From Salipiger thiooxidans (lineage in GTDB: Bacteria; Pseudomonadota; Alphaproteobacteria; Rhodobacterales; Rhodobacteraceae): a stretch of DNA of 64,000 nucleotides. The stretch is taken from positions 37,327 through 101,326 of the forward strand of contig NZ_FNAV01000018.1 of NCBI RefSeq assembly GCF_900102075.1. Direction: 5' to 3'. This document shows positions 53,752-62,913 of this stretch, piece after piece (positions within the stretch are counted from its first letter, which is position 1; the number at the start of each line of letters is the position of its first letter). The translations under genes were made by a program, and so were the position numbers. The notes below the pieces were generated by a model. The model did no database searches and was not told where the DNA came from. It was given only the letters and a program-made list of their open reading frames with translations.

Positions 53752-54699
53752 ATGACGAACCCCCTCACTCTCTACCTCGCCGCCCCGCGCGGCTTTTGCG
53801 CCGGTGTCGACCGGGCGATCAAGATCGTGGAGATGGCGCTCGAGAAATGGGGGGCGCCGGTCTACGTGCGCCACGAGATCGTGCACAACAAGTTCGTCGT
53901 GGACGGGCTGCGCGACAAGGGCGCGGTCTTCGTCGAGGAGCTCGACGAGTGCCCGCCCGACCGGCCGGTGATCTTCTCGGCCCACGGCGTGCCCAAGGCG
54001 GTGCCCGCCGCCGCCCGCCAGCGCGAGATGATCTACGTCGACGCCACCTGCCCGCTGGTGAGCAAGGTCCACATCGAGGCCGCCCGCCACCACGAAAACG
54101 GTCTGCAGATGATCATGATCGGCCACGCCGGCCACCCCGAGACCATCGGCACCATGGGCCAGCTGCCCGACGGCGAGGTCCTGCTGGTCGAGACCGTCGA
54201 CGACGTGGCCGGTGTCACCGTTCGCGACCCCGGGAAGCTGGCCTTCGTCACCCAGACGACGCTCTCGGTCGACGACACCATCGACATCGTGGCCGCCCTG
54301 CGCGCGCGCTTCCCGGCCATCGTCGGCCCGCACAAGGAAGACATCTGCTACGCCACCACCAATCGGCAGGAAGCAGTGAAGGCGATCGCGTCCGACTGCG
54401 ACGCCCTGCTGGTGGTGGGCGCGCCCAACTCCTCCAACTCCAAGCGGCTGGTCGAGGTCGCCCGCAAGGCCGGCTGCACCTACGCGCAGCTGGTCCAGCG
54501 CGCCACCGACATCGACTGGCGCGCGCTCGAGGGCATCCGCACGGTGGGCGTCACCGCCGGGGCCTCGGCCCCCGAAGTGCTGATCGACGAGGTGATCGAC
54601 GCCTTCCGCGCCCGCTTCGACGTGACCGTCCAGATGGTCGAGGCCGCGCAGGAGAACGTCGAGTTCAAGGTGCCCCGCGTGCTCAGGGAACCTGCGTGA
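53752..54699 (+). CDS. ispH: 4-hydroxy-3-methylbut-2-enyl diphosphate reductase
   Basis: A 315-residue Fe-S enzyme, the last step of the MEP isoprenoid pathway, making IPP and DMAPP. The three cluster cysteines are in [25 protein letters not shown] and [40 protein letters not shown] and [17 protein letters not shown] complete the signature. AGGAG precedes ATG 53752. Confidence 0.97.
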   Translation: MTNPLTLYLAAPRGFCAGVDRAIKIVEMALEKWGAPVYVRHEIVHNKFVVDGLRDKGAVFVEELDECPPDRPVIFSAHGVPKAVPAAARQREMIYVDATCPLVSKVHIEAARHHENGLQMIMIGHAGHPETIGTMGQLPDGEVLLVETVDDVAGVTVRDPGKLAFVTQTTLSVDDTIDIVAALRARFPAIVGPHKEDICYATTNRQEAVKAIASDCDALLVVGAPNSSNSKRLVEVARKAGCTYAQLVQRATDIDWRALEGIRTVGVTAGASAPEVLIDEVIDAFRARFDVTVQMVEAAQENVEFKVPRVLREPA

Positions 54700-54771
54700 C
54701 TGCGGCCTGAGGGCCCGTTGACAGGTCGGGCGGGATCGGAAACCTTGCCCTCAAGAACGAGGGAGGAAACG

Positions 54772-55386
54772 ATGCTCAGCCTGCAATTTCTTGTCACGGC
54801 GCTGGTCGTGGTGCTCGCACCCGGAACCGGGGTGCTCTACACGCTCGCGATAGGCCTTGGTCAGGGGCGCCGCGCCTCGGTCCACGCGGCACTCGGCTGC
54901 ACCGCCGGGATCGTGCCGCATCTCGCCGCCGCCATCCTCGGGCTGGCGGCGCTGCTGCACGCCTCGGCGCTGCTCTTCACGGTGGTGAAATTCGCGGGCG
55001 TGGCCTACCTGCTGTGGCTGGCGTGGCAGGCGCTGCGTTCGGGCGGCGCGCTCGCCGTGGGCGCCGAGCGGCACCGCGAGAGCGCCGCGCGGATCGCCCG
55101 GCGCGGGGCCCTGATCAACATCCTGAACCCCAAGCTGTCGCTGTTCTTCCTCGCGCTCCTGCCGCCGTTCCTGTCGGGCAACCCCGAGACCGCCACCGCC
55201 GAGATGCTGCTGCTCGGTGCTGTCTTCATGGCGCTCACCTTCGCGGTCTTCGTGATCTACGGGCTCTTCGCGGCCCACGCCCGCCGCTGGCTGCTCGGCA
55301 GCGACCGCGCCATGCGCAGGCTGAACCGCTCCTTCGCGGCGATCTTCGCCCTGCTGGCCGGCCGACTGGCCCTCGAGCGCGCATGA
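54772..55386 (+). CDS. LysE/RhtB-family exporter
   Basis: A 204-residue membrane protein with six hydrophobic segments. The LysE-type N-terminal block VVVLAPGTGVLYTLAIGLGQGRRASVHAALGCTAGI is followed by GALINILNPKLSLFFLALLPPFL. It probably exports an amino acid or homoserine-lactone-like solute; the substrate is unknown. ATG 54772 follows GAGGGAGGAAAC. It is the first gene of a tightly packed run (LysE, DUF3429, methyltransferase, rnhA). Confidence 0.9.
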   Translation: MLSLQFLVTALVVVLAPGTGVLYTLAIGLGQGRRASVHAALGCTAGIVPHLAAAILGLAALLHASALLFTVVKFAGVAYLLWLAWQALRSGGALAVGAERHRESAARIARRGALINILNPKLSLFFLALLPPFLSGNPETATAEMLLLGAVFMALTFAVFVIYGLFAAHARRWLLGSDRAMRRLNRSFAAIFALLAGRLALERA

Positions 55387-55838
55387 CGCCCGCGATCCCC
55401 CGCACCGCCCTCTGGCTGTCCGTCGCGGGGCTGCTGCCCTTCCTCTGGGGCGCGCTCACGCTGATGTCCGACACCGCCTACGATCTCGGCTACCAGACCC
55501 TCGGCGGGCGCTTCGTCGGCCCTTATGTCGAGCTCGCCTACGGCACCGTCATTCTCGCCTTCATGTCGGGCGTGCTCTGGGGCTTTGCCACCAAGGCGCC
55601 CGAGCGGCAGGCGCCGGTGTGCTACGCGCTCTCGGTGATCCCGGCGCTCTGGGCCTTCTTCATGGCGGGCGGCGGGCCGGTGTCGGCGGGCATGAACCTG
55701 ATCTTCGGCTATCTCGGGCTGCTGGCGCTCGACTGGCAGTTCTGGCGCTGGGGCCTCGCGCCCAAGTGGTGGTTCCGCCTGCGCCTGCCGATGACCGCCG
55801 CCGTGGTGCTCTGCCTGCTGGTCGGGGTGACGCTGTGA
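55383..55838 (+). CDS. DUF3429 membrane protein
   Basis: A 151-residue protein with about five hydrophobic segments: ALWLSVAGLLPFLWGALTLM, VELAYGTVILAFMSGVLWGFA, CYALSVIPALWAFFMAGG and [23 protein letters not shown]. Together with GRFVGPYVELAYG and LDWQFWRWGLAPKWWFRLR this fits DUF3429. Function is unknown. The start overlaps the LysE stop (ATGA) and its stop overlaps the methyltransferase GTG. Confidence 0.85.
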   Translation: MTPAIPRTALWLSVAGLLPFLWGALTLMSDTAYDLGYQTLGGRFVGPYVELAYGTVILAFMSGVLWGFATKAPERQAPVCYALSVIPALWAFFMAGGGPVSAGMNLIFGYLGLLALDWQFWRWGLAPKWWFRLRLPMTAAVVLCLLVGVTL

Positions 55839-56422
55839 CCGACGACGAGACCCAGCGCGTCTACGCCGAGAAGGCCCTCGACTACGAGAAGCTCCAACCC
55901 GATGACCCCTTCCCCTCGCTCCGGGCCTTCATCGCGCGCCTGCCCGAGGGCGCCGAGGTGCTCGATCTCGGCTGCGGGCCGGGCCACGACAGCCAGCACA
56001 TGGCCCGCGCCGGCCTGCGGGTCGACGCGCTCGACGCCTCGCCCGAGATGATCCGCCTCGCCAACGCACGGCCCGGCGTCACCGCGCGGCTCGGCACCTT
56101 CGACGATCTCGACGCGCAGGACCGCTACGACGGCATCTGGGCCGCCTTCAGCCTGCTGCACGCGCCGCGCGACGCCATACCCCGGCACCTCGCCGCCATC
56201 GCCCGCGCGCTGCGGCCGGGCGGCGTGCTGGGCCTGATGCTGAAGGAAGGCACCGGCGAGGCCCGCGACCGGCTGGGCCGCTTCTACACATATTACGCCG
56301 AGCCCGAGCTGCGCGCGCTGCTCGCCGAGGCGGGCCTGACCGTCGACGGCCTCAGCCGCGGCGAAGGGCGCGGGCTTGACGGCAGCCCCTCGCAGTGGAT
56401 AAGCGTCGCCGCCCATGCCTGA
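55835..56422 (+). CDS. class I SAM-dependent methyltransferase
   Basis: A 195-residue methyltransferase. Motif I is [17 protein letters not shown], motif [16 protein letters not shown], the post-motif [21 protein letters not shown], and [18 protein letters not shown]. The substrate is unknown. GTG 55835 overlaps the previous stop (GTGA), and the 3' end overlaps rnhA by 8 nt. Confidence 0.88.
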   Translation: MTDDETQRVYAEKALDYEKLQPDDPFPSLRAFIARLPEGAEVLDLGCGPGHDSQHMARAGLRVDALDASPEMIRLANARPGVTARLGTFDDLDAQDRYDGIWAAFSLLHAPRDAIPRHLAAIARALRPGGVLGLMLKEGTGEARDRLGRFYTYYAEPELRALLAEAGLTVDGLSRGEGRGLDGSPSQWISVAAHA

Positions 56423-56876
56423 ACTTTTTGCATATACCGACGGAGCCTGCTCCGGTAACCCCGGCCCGGGAGGCTGGGGTGTCCTGATGCGCGCCATGAA
56501 CGGCGAGTACATCGTCAAGGAGCGCGAGCTCAAGGGCGGTGAAGCCGACACCACCAACAACCGGATGGAGCTTCTGGCCGCGATCAACGCGCTGGAATCG
56601 CTGACCCGGCCCACCACCATCACCGTGGTGACGGACAGCGCCTACGTGAAGAACGGCGTGACCGGCTGGATCCACGGCTGGAAGCGCAACGGCTGGAAGA
56701 CAGCCGCCAAGAAGCCGGTGAAGAACGCCGAGCTCTGGCAGCGCCTCGACGAGGCGCAGCGGATGCACTCCGTGACCTGGAAATGGGTCAAGGGCCACGC
56801 CGGCCACCCGGAGAATGAGCGCGCCGACGAGCTCGCCCGCGCCGGCATGGCGCCGTTCAAGCCCGGCGGCAAGTGA
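56415..56876 (+). CDS. rnhA: ribonuclease HI
   Basis: A 153-residue RNase HI that degrades RNA in RNA-DNA hybrids. Catalytic acidic residues are in [17 protein letters not shown] (D), [16 protein letters not shown] (E), [12 protein letters not shown] (D) and [16 protein letters not shown] (final D plus the handle histidine). The basic handle region [21 protein letters not shown] is present. It overlaps the upstream methyltransferase and is 16 nt from the TRIC gene. Confidence 0.97.
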   Translation: MPELFAYTDGACSGNPGPGGWGVLMRAMNGEYIVKERELKGGEADTTNNRMELLAAINALESLTRPTTITVVTDSAYVKNGVTGWIHGWKRNGWKTAAKKPVKNAELWQRLDEAQRMHSVTWKWVKGHAGHPENERADELARAGMAPFKPGGK

Positions 56877-56892
56877 CCCGGAGGGCGCGGCG

Positions 56893-57513
56893 ATGACCCC
56901 GCTCGTGCTGCTCGACTACACCTCGGTGCTGATCTTCGCCCTGACCGGGGCGCTGGTGGCCAGCCGCGCCCAGCTCGACATCGTCGGCTTCGCCTTCCTC
57001 GCCTGCCTGACCGCGCTCGGCGGCGGCACGGTGCGCGACCTGCTGCTCGACCGCGAGGTGCTGTGGATCGACAACCCCACCTATCTCGGCGTGGCGACCG
57101 GCGCCGCGGTGCTGGTATTCTTCACCGCGCACCTACTGGAAAGCCGCTACCGCGCCATCCTGTGGCTCGACGCCGCGGCGCTCTCGGTCGCGGTGGCAGC
57201 GGGCTCCGGCATCGCCCAGAGCAACGGCGCCAGCATCCCCGTGGTTCTGGTGATGGGCGTCACCACCGGCTGCCTCGGCGGGCTGATGCGCGACGTGGTC
57301 GCCAACGAGGTGCCGCTGCTGCTGAAACAGGGCGAGCCCTACGCCACCTGCGCCCTCGCCGGTGCCGGCGCCTTCCTCATCGCCGACGCGGCGGGCATGC
57401 TGCCCGGCCGCGGGGCGCTGATCGGCGCCATTCTCACCTTCGTGCTGCGCGGAGGCACAATCGCCTTCGGCTGGCAGATCCCGGTCTACAAGGGACGCCC
57501 CCCGCGCACCTGA
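56893..57513 (+). CDS. TRIC-type cation channel family protein (UPF0126)
   Basis: A 206-residue, seven-helix membrane protein with an internal repeat: LTALGGGTVRDLLLDREVLW in the first half and TTGCLGGLMRDVVANEVPLLLKQGE in the second. These glycine-rich GG-x2-RD loops define the bacterial TRIC family, trimeric potassium-permeable channels. ATG 56893 follows GGAGGGCGCGGCG. Confidence 0.9.
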   Translation: MTPLVLLDYTSVLIFALTGALVASRAQLDIVGFAFLACLTALGGGTVRDLLLDREVLWIDNPTYLGVATGAAVLVFFTAHLLESRYRAILWLDAAALSVAVAAGSGIAQSNGASIPVVLVMGVTTGCLGGLMRDVVANEVPLLLKQGEPYATCALAGAGAFLIADAAGMLPGRGALIGAILTFVLRGGTIAFGWQIPVYKGRPPRT

Positions 57514-57602
57514 CGCAGGCCAAGCTCCATGCCGCCGGCGGCGTCCTCCCCGCAAACGCGGCGGGACCCCTCCCCCGGACGCGCACAGCCGAGCCGCGCC
57601 CG

Positions 57603-57668
57603 CCCTTCCTCTGGCCGGAAATATCCCGGGGTGAATTGGCCGTCAGGCCAAGAGGGGCAGCGCCCCTC
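57603..57668. repeat. dispersed hairpin repeat downstream of the TRIC gene
   Basis: Two stems lie side by side: TTGGCC-GTCA-GGCCAA (57636-57651) and GAGGGGC-AGC-GCCCCTC (57652-57668). They are preceded by GGCCGGAAATATCCCGGGG. The second stem is the same GAGGGGC/GCCCCTC core found in both repeats flanking serB. It lies in the 180-base gap between the convergent TRIC and PatB genes and may also terminate them. Confidence 0.65.
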
Positions 57669-57693
57669 CCGGCCCCACCCAAAGCCTCCAGGC

Positions 57694-58869
57694 TCACTGA
57701 AGGTCGGCAAAGGCCTTCCGGAGCCGCGCGCAGGCCTCCTCGACCCGCGACCGCGGGGTGGCGATGTTGAAGCGCAGGAAGCTCTCGCCCCCGGTGCCGA
57801 AGGCCGCCCCGTGGTTGGCGGCGATCTTCGCCTCGCCTTGCACCCGGCGCTCGATCTCGGCGGCGTCCATGCCGGTGCCCTCGAAATCCACCCACGCGAG
57901 GTAGGTCGCCTCGAGCGCCATCGACGAGATCCCCGGCAGCGCGTTCACCGCCTCGTCGAAAATCTTGCGGTTGCCGTCGAGATAGCCGGTCAGCTCGTCG
58001 ACCCATGCCGCGCCCTCGGGCGAGCAGGCCGCGGTGGCCATGTGCAGGCCGAAGCTGTTTGGCGACAGGCCGAGCGACGCCATGCGCGCCCCGAACTTCG
58101 CCCGGAGCTTCGGGTCTGGGACGATGACGTTTCCGCTATGGGCGCCCGCGATGTTGAAGGTCTTGGTGGTCGCGGTCATCATCACGAGCCGATCCTCGAC
58201 ACCCTCGATCAGCGCCATCGGCACGTGCTTGTGGCCCGGCATCACGAGGTCGTTGTGGATCTCGTCGGAGACCAGGATCAGGTCGTGGCGCTTGGCGAAA
58301 TCGGCGACCGCCTGAAGCTCGTCGCGGCTCCAGACCCGACCGCCCGGGTTGTGGGGCGAGCACAGCACGAGCACCTTCTCGCGCCCGGTCATCATCGCGT
58401 CATATGCCCCGAAATCCATCTCGTAGCGGCCGTCGCGCTGCACGAGCGGGCACTCCACGACCTCGCGGCCGGCGGCTTTGATGATGCGGTGGAAGGCGTG
58501 GTAGACCGGGGTGAAGAGCACGATGCCGTCGCCGGGCTGCGACCAGGCGTCGACGCACATTGCGACGCCGTTCACGAGGCCATGCGTGGTGAAGACCCAC
58601 TCCGGATCGATCTTCCAGCCGTGCCGCGTCTCCTGCCACCACCGGATCGCGCCGAGATAGTCGGACTCGTCGCCGAAATAGCCGTAGATCCCGTGATCGA
58701 GCATCTTTTGCAGCGAGTCCTGCACGCAGGACGGCGGGCGGAAATCCATGTCCGCCACCCACATCGCAAGCCCGTCCTGCGGGGAAACGCCGAACAGCGC
58801 CTCCATCTTGTCCCATTTCGAGCAATGGGTTCCGACACGGTCGATCACTTCGTCGAAGCGGCTGGTCAT
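57694..58869 (-). CDS. PatB/MalY-type PLP aminotransferase (cystathionine beta-lyase-like)
   Basis: A 391-residue fold-type I PLP enzyme of the MalY/PatB group. Features are the N-terminal FDEVIDRVGTHCSKWDKME, MWVADMDFRPPSCVQDSLQ, SPHNPGGRVWSRDEL, LVSDEIHNDLVMPGHKHVP, and the PLP lysine in TATTKTFNIAGAHSGNVIV. LRFNIATPRSRVEEAC holds the C-terminal carboxylate arginine. Members cleave cystathionine or cysteine (C-S lyase) and some act as aminotransferases. ATG 58869 lies upstream of, and divergent from, the deformylase cluster. Confidence 0.92.
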   Translation of the reverse strand: MTSRFDEVIDRVGTHCSKWDKMEALFGVSPQDGLAMWVADMDFRPPSCVQDSLQKMLDHGIYGYFGDESDYLGAIRWWQETRHGWKIDPEWVFTTHGLVNGVAMCVDAWSQPGDGIVLFTPVYHAFHRIIKAAGREVVECPLVQRDGRYEMDFGAYDAMMTGREKVLVLCSPHNPGGRVWSRDELQAVADFAKRHDLILVSDEIHNDLVMPGHKHVPMALIEGVEDRLVMMTATTKTFNIAGAHSGNVIVPDPKLRAKFGARMASLGLSPNSFGLHMATAACSPEGAAWVDELTGYLDGNRKIFDEAVNALPGISSMALEATYLAWVDFEGTGMDAAEIERRVQGEAKIAANHGAAFGTGGESFLRFNIATPRSRVEEACARLRKAFADLQ

Positions 58870-59010
58870 GGGGGGTGGTTCCTCTATCACTGACCCGCGC
58901 GACGGTGCGGCCGCGCGGCGAACTGTATGTGCGCGAACGCTAGCGCGACGGGCGGCGAGTGCAACCCCCACCCGCTTGCGAAAACCCAGCGATTTGCCTA
59001 GATGGATCGC

Positions 59011-59532
59011 ATGAAACGGCCCATTCTCATCCACCCCGACCCGCGGCTCAAGAAGCTCTGCGATCCGGTCGCCGATCTGTCGGACGATCTGCGCACGCTT
59101 GCCGACGACATGCTCGAAACCATGTACGACGCGCCGGGCATCGGGCTGGCGGCGCCGCAGGTGGGCATCCTGCACCGGCTCATCGTGCTCGACTGCGCCA
59201 AGCAGGACAACGGCGAGACCCCGCGCCCGCTGGTGATGATCAACCCGCGCATCCTCGCGAGCTCGGATGAGCGCAGCGTCTACGAGGAAGGCTGCCTGTC
59301 GATCCCCGACCAGTACGCCGACGTGGAGCGCCCCAAGATGGTCGAGGTCGAATGGCTCGACCGCGACGGCAAGCTGCAGAAGGAAGAGTTCGACGGGCTC
59401 TGGGCCACCTGCGTGCAGCACGAGATCGACCACCTCGACGGCAAGCTCTTCATCGACTACCTGAAGCCGCTCAAGCGCCAGATGATCACCCGCAAGATGG
59501 TCAAGCTCAAGCGCGAACGGGCCCGCCCGTGA
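59011..59532 (+). CDS. def: peptide deformylase, canonical copy 1
   Basis: A 173-residue PDF that removes the formyl group from nascent proteins. All three motifs are intact: GIGLAAPQVGI, YEEGCLSIPDQYADV (metal cysteine) and CVQHEIDHLDGKLF (HEXXH). The basic C-terminal tail KPLKRQMITRKMVKLKRE is usual for the ribosome-binding form. ATG 59011 (MKRPILIHPDPRLKK) is preferred over 59002. Its stop overlaps the next copy. Confidence 0.95.
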   Translation: MKRPILIHPDPRLKKLCDPVADLSDDLRTLADDMLETMYDAPGIGLAAPQVGILHRLIVLDCAKQDNGETPRPLVMINPRILASSDERSVYEEGCLSIPDQYADVERPKMVEVEWLDRDGKLQKEEFDGLWATCVQHEIDHLDGKLFIDYLKPLKRQMITRKMVKLKRERARP

Positions 59533-60029
59533 GCCTGCGAGAGATCCTGCTCTGGCCCGATGAGCGCCTGAAGCAGCCCTGCGAGACCGTGGCCGACGTG
59601 GCCGAGGTCGAGCAGCTGGTCACCGACCTCTTCGAGACCATGTACGACGCCCCCGGCCGCGGTCTCGCCGCGCCGCAGGTCGGCGTGCTGAAGCGGGTCT
59701 TCGTCATGGATGCCGGCTGGAAGGAGGGTGACATGGTCCCCCTCGCCTGCATCAACCCCGAGATCGTCGAGGTCTCGGAAGAGACCGCCAGCGGCCCCGA
59801 GGGCTGCCTCTCGATCCCCGGGGTCACCGCGCAGGTGCGGCGCCCGGTGCGGGTTCGCATCGCTTTCACAGATCTCTCCGGCACCCGGCAGGAGCGCGAC
59901 TTCGAGGGCTCCGAGGCCATCGTCGCGCAGCATGAATACGACCATCTCGAGGGGCTGGTGCATTTCGACCGGCTCGACCCGCAGGAGGCCAAGGCCCTGA
60001 AGCTCGAATACGAGGCGCAGCAATCGTGA
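59529..60029 (+). CDS. peptide deformylase, copy 2
   Basis: A 166-residue paralogue starting at GTG 59529, overlapping the first copy by 4 nt (GTGA). All catalytic motifs are kept (GRGLAAPQVGV, PEGCLSIPGVTAQV, VAQHEYDHLEGLV), so it should be active. It lacks the long basic tail of copy 1, suggesting a different substrate range or ribosome interaction. Confidence 0.93.
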   Translation: MSLREILLWPDERLKQPCETVADVAEVEQLVTDLFETMYDAPGRGLAAPQVGVLKRVFVMDAGWKEGDMVPLACINPEIVEVSEETASGPEGCLSIPGVTAQVRRPVRVRIAFTDLSGTRQERDFEGSEAIVAQHEYDHLEGLVHFDRLDPQEAKALKLEYEAQQS

Positions 60030-60520
60030 CCGCCCGCCCCTGCATCCCGTGGCCCGACAAGCGCCTGCGCACCCCCGCGGCCCCGGTCGAGGCGATCACC
60101 GACGAGATCCGCGCGATCTGGACCGACATGATCGACACCATGGAGGCGATGCCCGGCGTCGGCCTCGGCGCGCCGCAGATCGGCGTCATGCTGCGTCTCG
60201 CGGTTGTGGATGCCTCTGAGAAGCGGGGCGAGGCCGTTCGCATGGCCAACCCCGAGGTGCTGCATGCCAGCGTCAAGCTGCGCAGCCACGACGAGGCGAG
60301 CCCCAATCTTCCCGGTGTCTGGGCCAGCATCGACCGTCCGCGCGCGGTCACCGTCCGGTTCCTCAATGCCGAGGGCGAGATCGAAGAGCGCGATTTCGTC
60401 GGGCTGTGGGCGACCTCGGTGCAGCACCAGATCGACCACCTGAACGGGCGCATGTACTTCGACCACCTCAGCAAGGTGAAACGTGACATGCTGCTGCGCC
60501 GGGCGAAGAAGGCCCGCTGA
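60026..60520 (+). CDS. peptide deformylase-like protein, apparently inactive copy 3
   Basis: A 164-residue PDF-fold protein starting at GTG 60026 with another 4-nt overlap. Motif I is GVGLGAPQIGV. Motif II reads EASPNLPGV instead of EGCLSIPGV, putting S92 where the metal-binding cysteine belongs. Motif III reads QHQIDHL, so the catalytic glutamate of HEXXH is Q135 while H134 and H138 remain. The frame is fully open and the protein keeps overall similarity and a basic tail (KVKRDMLLRRAKKAR). It therefore looks like a maintained pseudoenzyme, not a decaying gene. Confidence 0.9.
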   Translation: MTARPCIPWPDKRLRTPAAPVEAITDEIRAIWTDMIDTMEAMPGVGLGAPQIGVMLRLAVVDASEKRGEAVRMANPEVLHASVKLRSHDEASPNLPGVWASIDRPRAVTVRFLNAEGEIEERDFVGLWATSVQHQIDHLNGRMYFDHLSKVKRDMLLRRAKKAR

Positions 60521-60528
60521 CGCGGGCC
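60511..60528. terminator. hairpin at the end of the deformylase cluster
   Basis: GGCCCGC (60511-60517) pairs with GCGGGCC (60522-60528), placing the stop codon of copy 3 in the loop. There is no U-tract, so it is a weak terminator candidate between convergent genes. Confidence 0.4.
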
Positions 60529-60544
60529 CCTGTGGTCGCCCGAT

Positions 60545-61792
60545 TCAGCCCCGGCGCAGACGCATCAGAAGATCGCGCGAAGGCTCTCCGGTCACCGGCA
60601 GGCCGACGCTCGCCTGATAAGACCTGATCGCGGCCTCGGTCTTGCTGCCGAACACGCCGTCCGGCGTACCCACGTCATAGCCCGCCCGGTTGAGCTGCGC
60701 CTGCAGATCCTTGCGCTCGTCGATGGTGAAGCCGTACTGGTCGGGCGGGAAGCTCGCCTTCACCGGCCCCGCGCCCAGCAGGCGGTCCGACAGGTGCCCG
60801 ACGCCCAGCCCGTATTTCTCGGCGTTGTTGTAGCGCAGGATGACGTTGTAGTTGCGGAACACGAGGAAGGCCGGCCCCGACACCCCCGACAGCGCGAGGA
60901 TCGAGCCGGTGCCGCCCGGCAGCGAGCCGCCGCCCGCGGCGCGGACGCCCATGGCCGCCCATTCCGACGAGGAGCGCCGCACCCCGCGCCCGGTCTGGCC
61001 GGCGCTGAAACCTGCGGGCAGGCTCACCTCGAGCCCCCAGGGCTCGCCGCGCCGCCAGCCGCTGCGCGACAGGTAGTTGGCGGTCGAAGCCAGCCCGTCG
61101 GTGGGATCCTCGGACCAGATGTCGCGCCGGCCGTCGCCGCGGAAGTCGACCGCGTAATCCTGATAGGTCGTGGGGATGAACTGCGTGTGCCCCATCGCGC
61201 CGGCCCAGCTTCCGGTGAGCTGCGAGGCGGTGGTGTCGCCGCGCTGCAGGATGCGCAGCGCCGCCATCAGCTGGCTCTCGAAGAAATCGGCGCGGCGCCC
61301 GTCATAGGCGAGCGTCGAGGTAGCCGAGACCACCGGGATGTCGCCGCGGCGCTCGCCGTAGCGGCTTTCCATGCCCCAGACCGCGGTGACGATCTGCGGC
61401 GGCACGCCGTAGCGGCCCTCGATCTCCTGCAGGAGCCCGCCGTACTGGCGCAGCTTGCTGCGGCCGGTCGAGACCTTCTCGCCCGAGGCCGCGATGGCGA
61501 AGTAATCCTCGAGCGTCCGGGTGAACTCGGTCTGGCTGCGGTCGCGCTTGACCACGCCGGGCAGGAAGCCCGCGTTGCGGAAGGCGGTGTCGAGCGTCGC
61601 GGCGCTGATCCCGCGCGACGCGGCCCGGCTGCGGAAGGACGCCACCCAGGCGTCGTAGCCGGCGTTGGGCTGCGGCAGCAGGTCCGGCGTGAGCCCGCCC
61701 GAGGGCTCCATCGAGACCCCGCCTCCGCCGCAGCCCGCCAGCAGCGCAAGGGCGCCGCCGCCCATCATGATGTTTCGCCGTGTCACCCGCAT
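60545..61792 (-). CDS. lytic murein transglycosylase, MltB-type lipoprotein
   Basis: A 415-residue protein. A twin-arginine-like start with lipobox (MRVTRRNIMMGGGALALLAGC) leads into an MltB-family domain. WGMESRYGERRGDIPVVSATSTLAYDGRRADFFESQLMAAL contains the catalytic glutamate, and GSWAGAMGHTQFIPTTYQDYAVDFRGDGRRDIW the substrate groove. A C-terminal peptidoglycan-binding domain follows (DLQAQLNRAGYDVGTPDGVFGSKTEAAIRSYQ). It cleaves glycan strands to 1,6-anhydro ends. ATG 61792 follows CAGGAGACAGGCA. Confidence 0.92.
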   Translation of the reverse strand: MRVTRRNIMMGGGALALLAGCGGGGVSMEPSGGLTPDLLPQPNAGYDAWVASFRSRAASRGISAATLDTAFRNAGFLPGVVKRDRSQTEFTRTLEDYFAIAASGEKVSTGRSKLRQYGGLLQEIEGRYGVPPQIVTAVWGMESRYGERRGDIPVVSATSTLAYDGRRADFFESQLMAALRILQRGDTTASQLTGSWAGAMGHTQFIPTTYQDYAVDFRGDGRRDIWSEDPTDGLASTANYLSRSGWRRGEPWGLEVSLPAGFSAGQTGRGVRRSSSEWAAMGVRAAGGGSLPGGTGSILALSGVSGPAFLVFRNYNVILRYNNAEKYGLGVGHLSDRLLGAGPVKASFPPDQYGFTIDERKDLQAQLNRAGYDVGTPDGVFGSKTEAAIRSYQASVGLPVTGEPSRDLLMRLRRG

Positions 61793-61900
61793 TGCCTGTC
61801 TCCTGCTTTCTCTTTGCGGGCAGTGTGTCGCGTCGGTCCATGCTCGGCAAGCAGCCGCTTGCGGATCGGCAAGAGACGGCACACCGGGGCCGTCGGGGCC

Positions 61901-62686
61901 TCAGAACGGCGGCTCGTAGCCGAAATGCGCGACCTCGCGGGCATAGACCTGCCGGACGATCTCGGTGGTCTCGTCGTCATAGTGGTCGGCGATGGGACGG
62001 CGCGCGTTGCGGATGCCGCCCTTGGCCCTGATGCCCGAGATGTTGCAGCTGAGCCCGATGCGGCGCCCCGCCTCGGCAAGGTCCTCGTCCAGCCGCTCGT
62101 AGCGGCCGACGAAATCCAGCGCGACCTCGTCGCCGATGGCGTAGATCTCCCAGTTGGGCACCAGCGGAGGGCGGATCTGCTCGGGATCGGGGCGCGCCCG
62201 GTCCTGCAACCGCAGGAGGTATTCGCGGAAGCTCACCTCGGGGTTCCGGCAGACGTGCAGCCGCCAGTAGTAGTCCGAGACCGCATGGCTCCACGGGTTA
62301 CGGACGATGCCGAACTTGAAGAACGTCTCCCACTCCTCCGGCGCGAAGGCGCGGACCTCGGCGGCGCGGGCGTGGGCGCCGTGGGTGAAGCCGTGGCAGT
62401 CCTGGTAGTGCCGCTTGGTGATCCGGTTGACCGCCTCGGGAGACAGCTCGAACCGGCCGGTCTCGCGCATGTGGCGGAAAGAGCGGCGCAGCAGCATCCG
62501 GGGTTCGTGCAGGGAAGTCAGCAGCGCGCGACGGTTGATCCCGGACCCGGCGGCGAACGCCTCGGGCCAGCCGCCGAGCTGGATGTCCTGCGGGCCGAGA
62601 TGGCGGCTCAGAAGCGCCGTCACCGAGCTTCCCGCGGTCTTGCGGGAGTGCATGAAGATGAACTTGTGCCGGTAACTGATGATCAC
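61901..62686 (-). CDS. sulfotransferase family protein
   Basis: A 261-residue PAPS-dependent sulfotransferase-like protein. KFIFMHSRKTAGSSVTALLSRHLG is the 5'-phosphosulfate loop (usually KTAGTS), and FKFGIVRNPWSHAVSDYYWRL is the 3'-phosphate motif RNPxxxxxSxY. The C-terminal IRQVYAREVAHFGYEPPF is typical of bacterial carbohydrate sulfotransferases. The acceptor is unknown, possibly cell-surface polysaccharide. Start GTG 62686 (VIISYRHKFIF) is preferred; an ATG at 62749 is possible. Confidence 0.85.
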   Translation of the reverse strand: MIISYRHKFIFMHSRKTAGSSVTALLSRHLGPQDIQLGGWPEAFAAGSGINRRALLTSLHEPRMLLRRSFRHMRETGRFELSPEAVNRITKRHYQDCHGFTHGAHARAAEVRAFAPEEWETFFKFGIVRNPWSHAVSDYYWRLHVCRNPEVSFREYLLRLQDRARPDPEQIRPPLVPNWEIYAIGDEVALDFVGRYERLDEDLAEAGRRIGLSCNISGIRAKGGIRNARRPIADHYDDETTEIVRQVYAREVAHFGYEPPF

Positions 62687-62913
62687 GCCCGGTCCCTGCG
62701 CACCCGAGTTGAGATCTCGGCAGGCGTGCGGCGAAGCACGTGAAATCAAAGCCTTGCACGAGAGGTTCGGGGGGAAGGTTACACGGCGTCTGGCCGGGTT
62801 TCAACGACGCTCGCCGACATCGCGCCGACCTCGTGCCGGGCTTTTCGACCCGCGCCGGTGGCGCGCGGTCCGAGGCATGGCCGGGGGCTCTGGATCGGCC
62901 CCCGGCAACCGGG

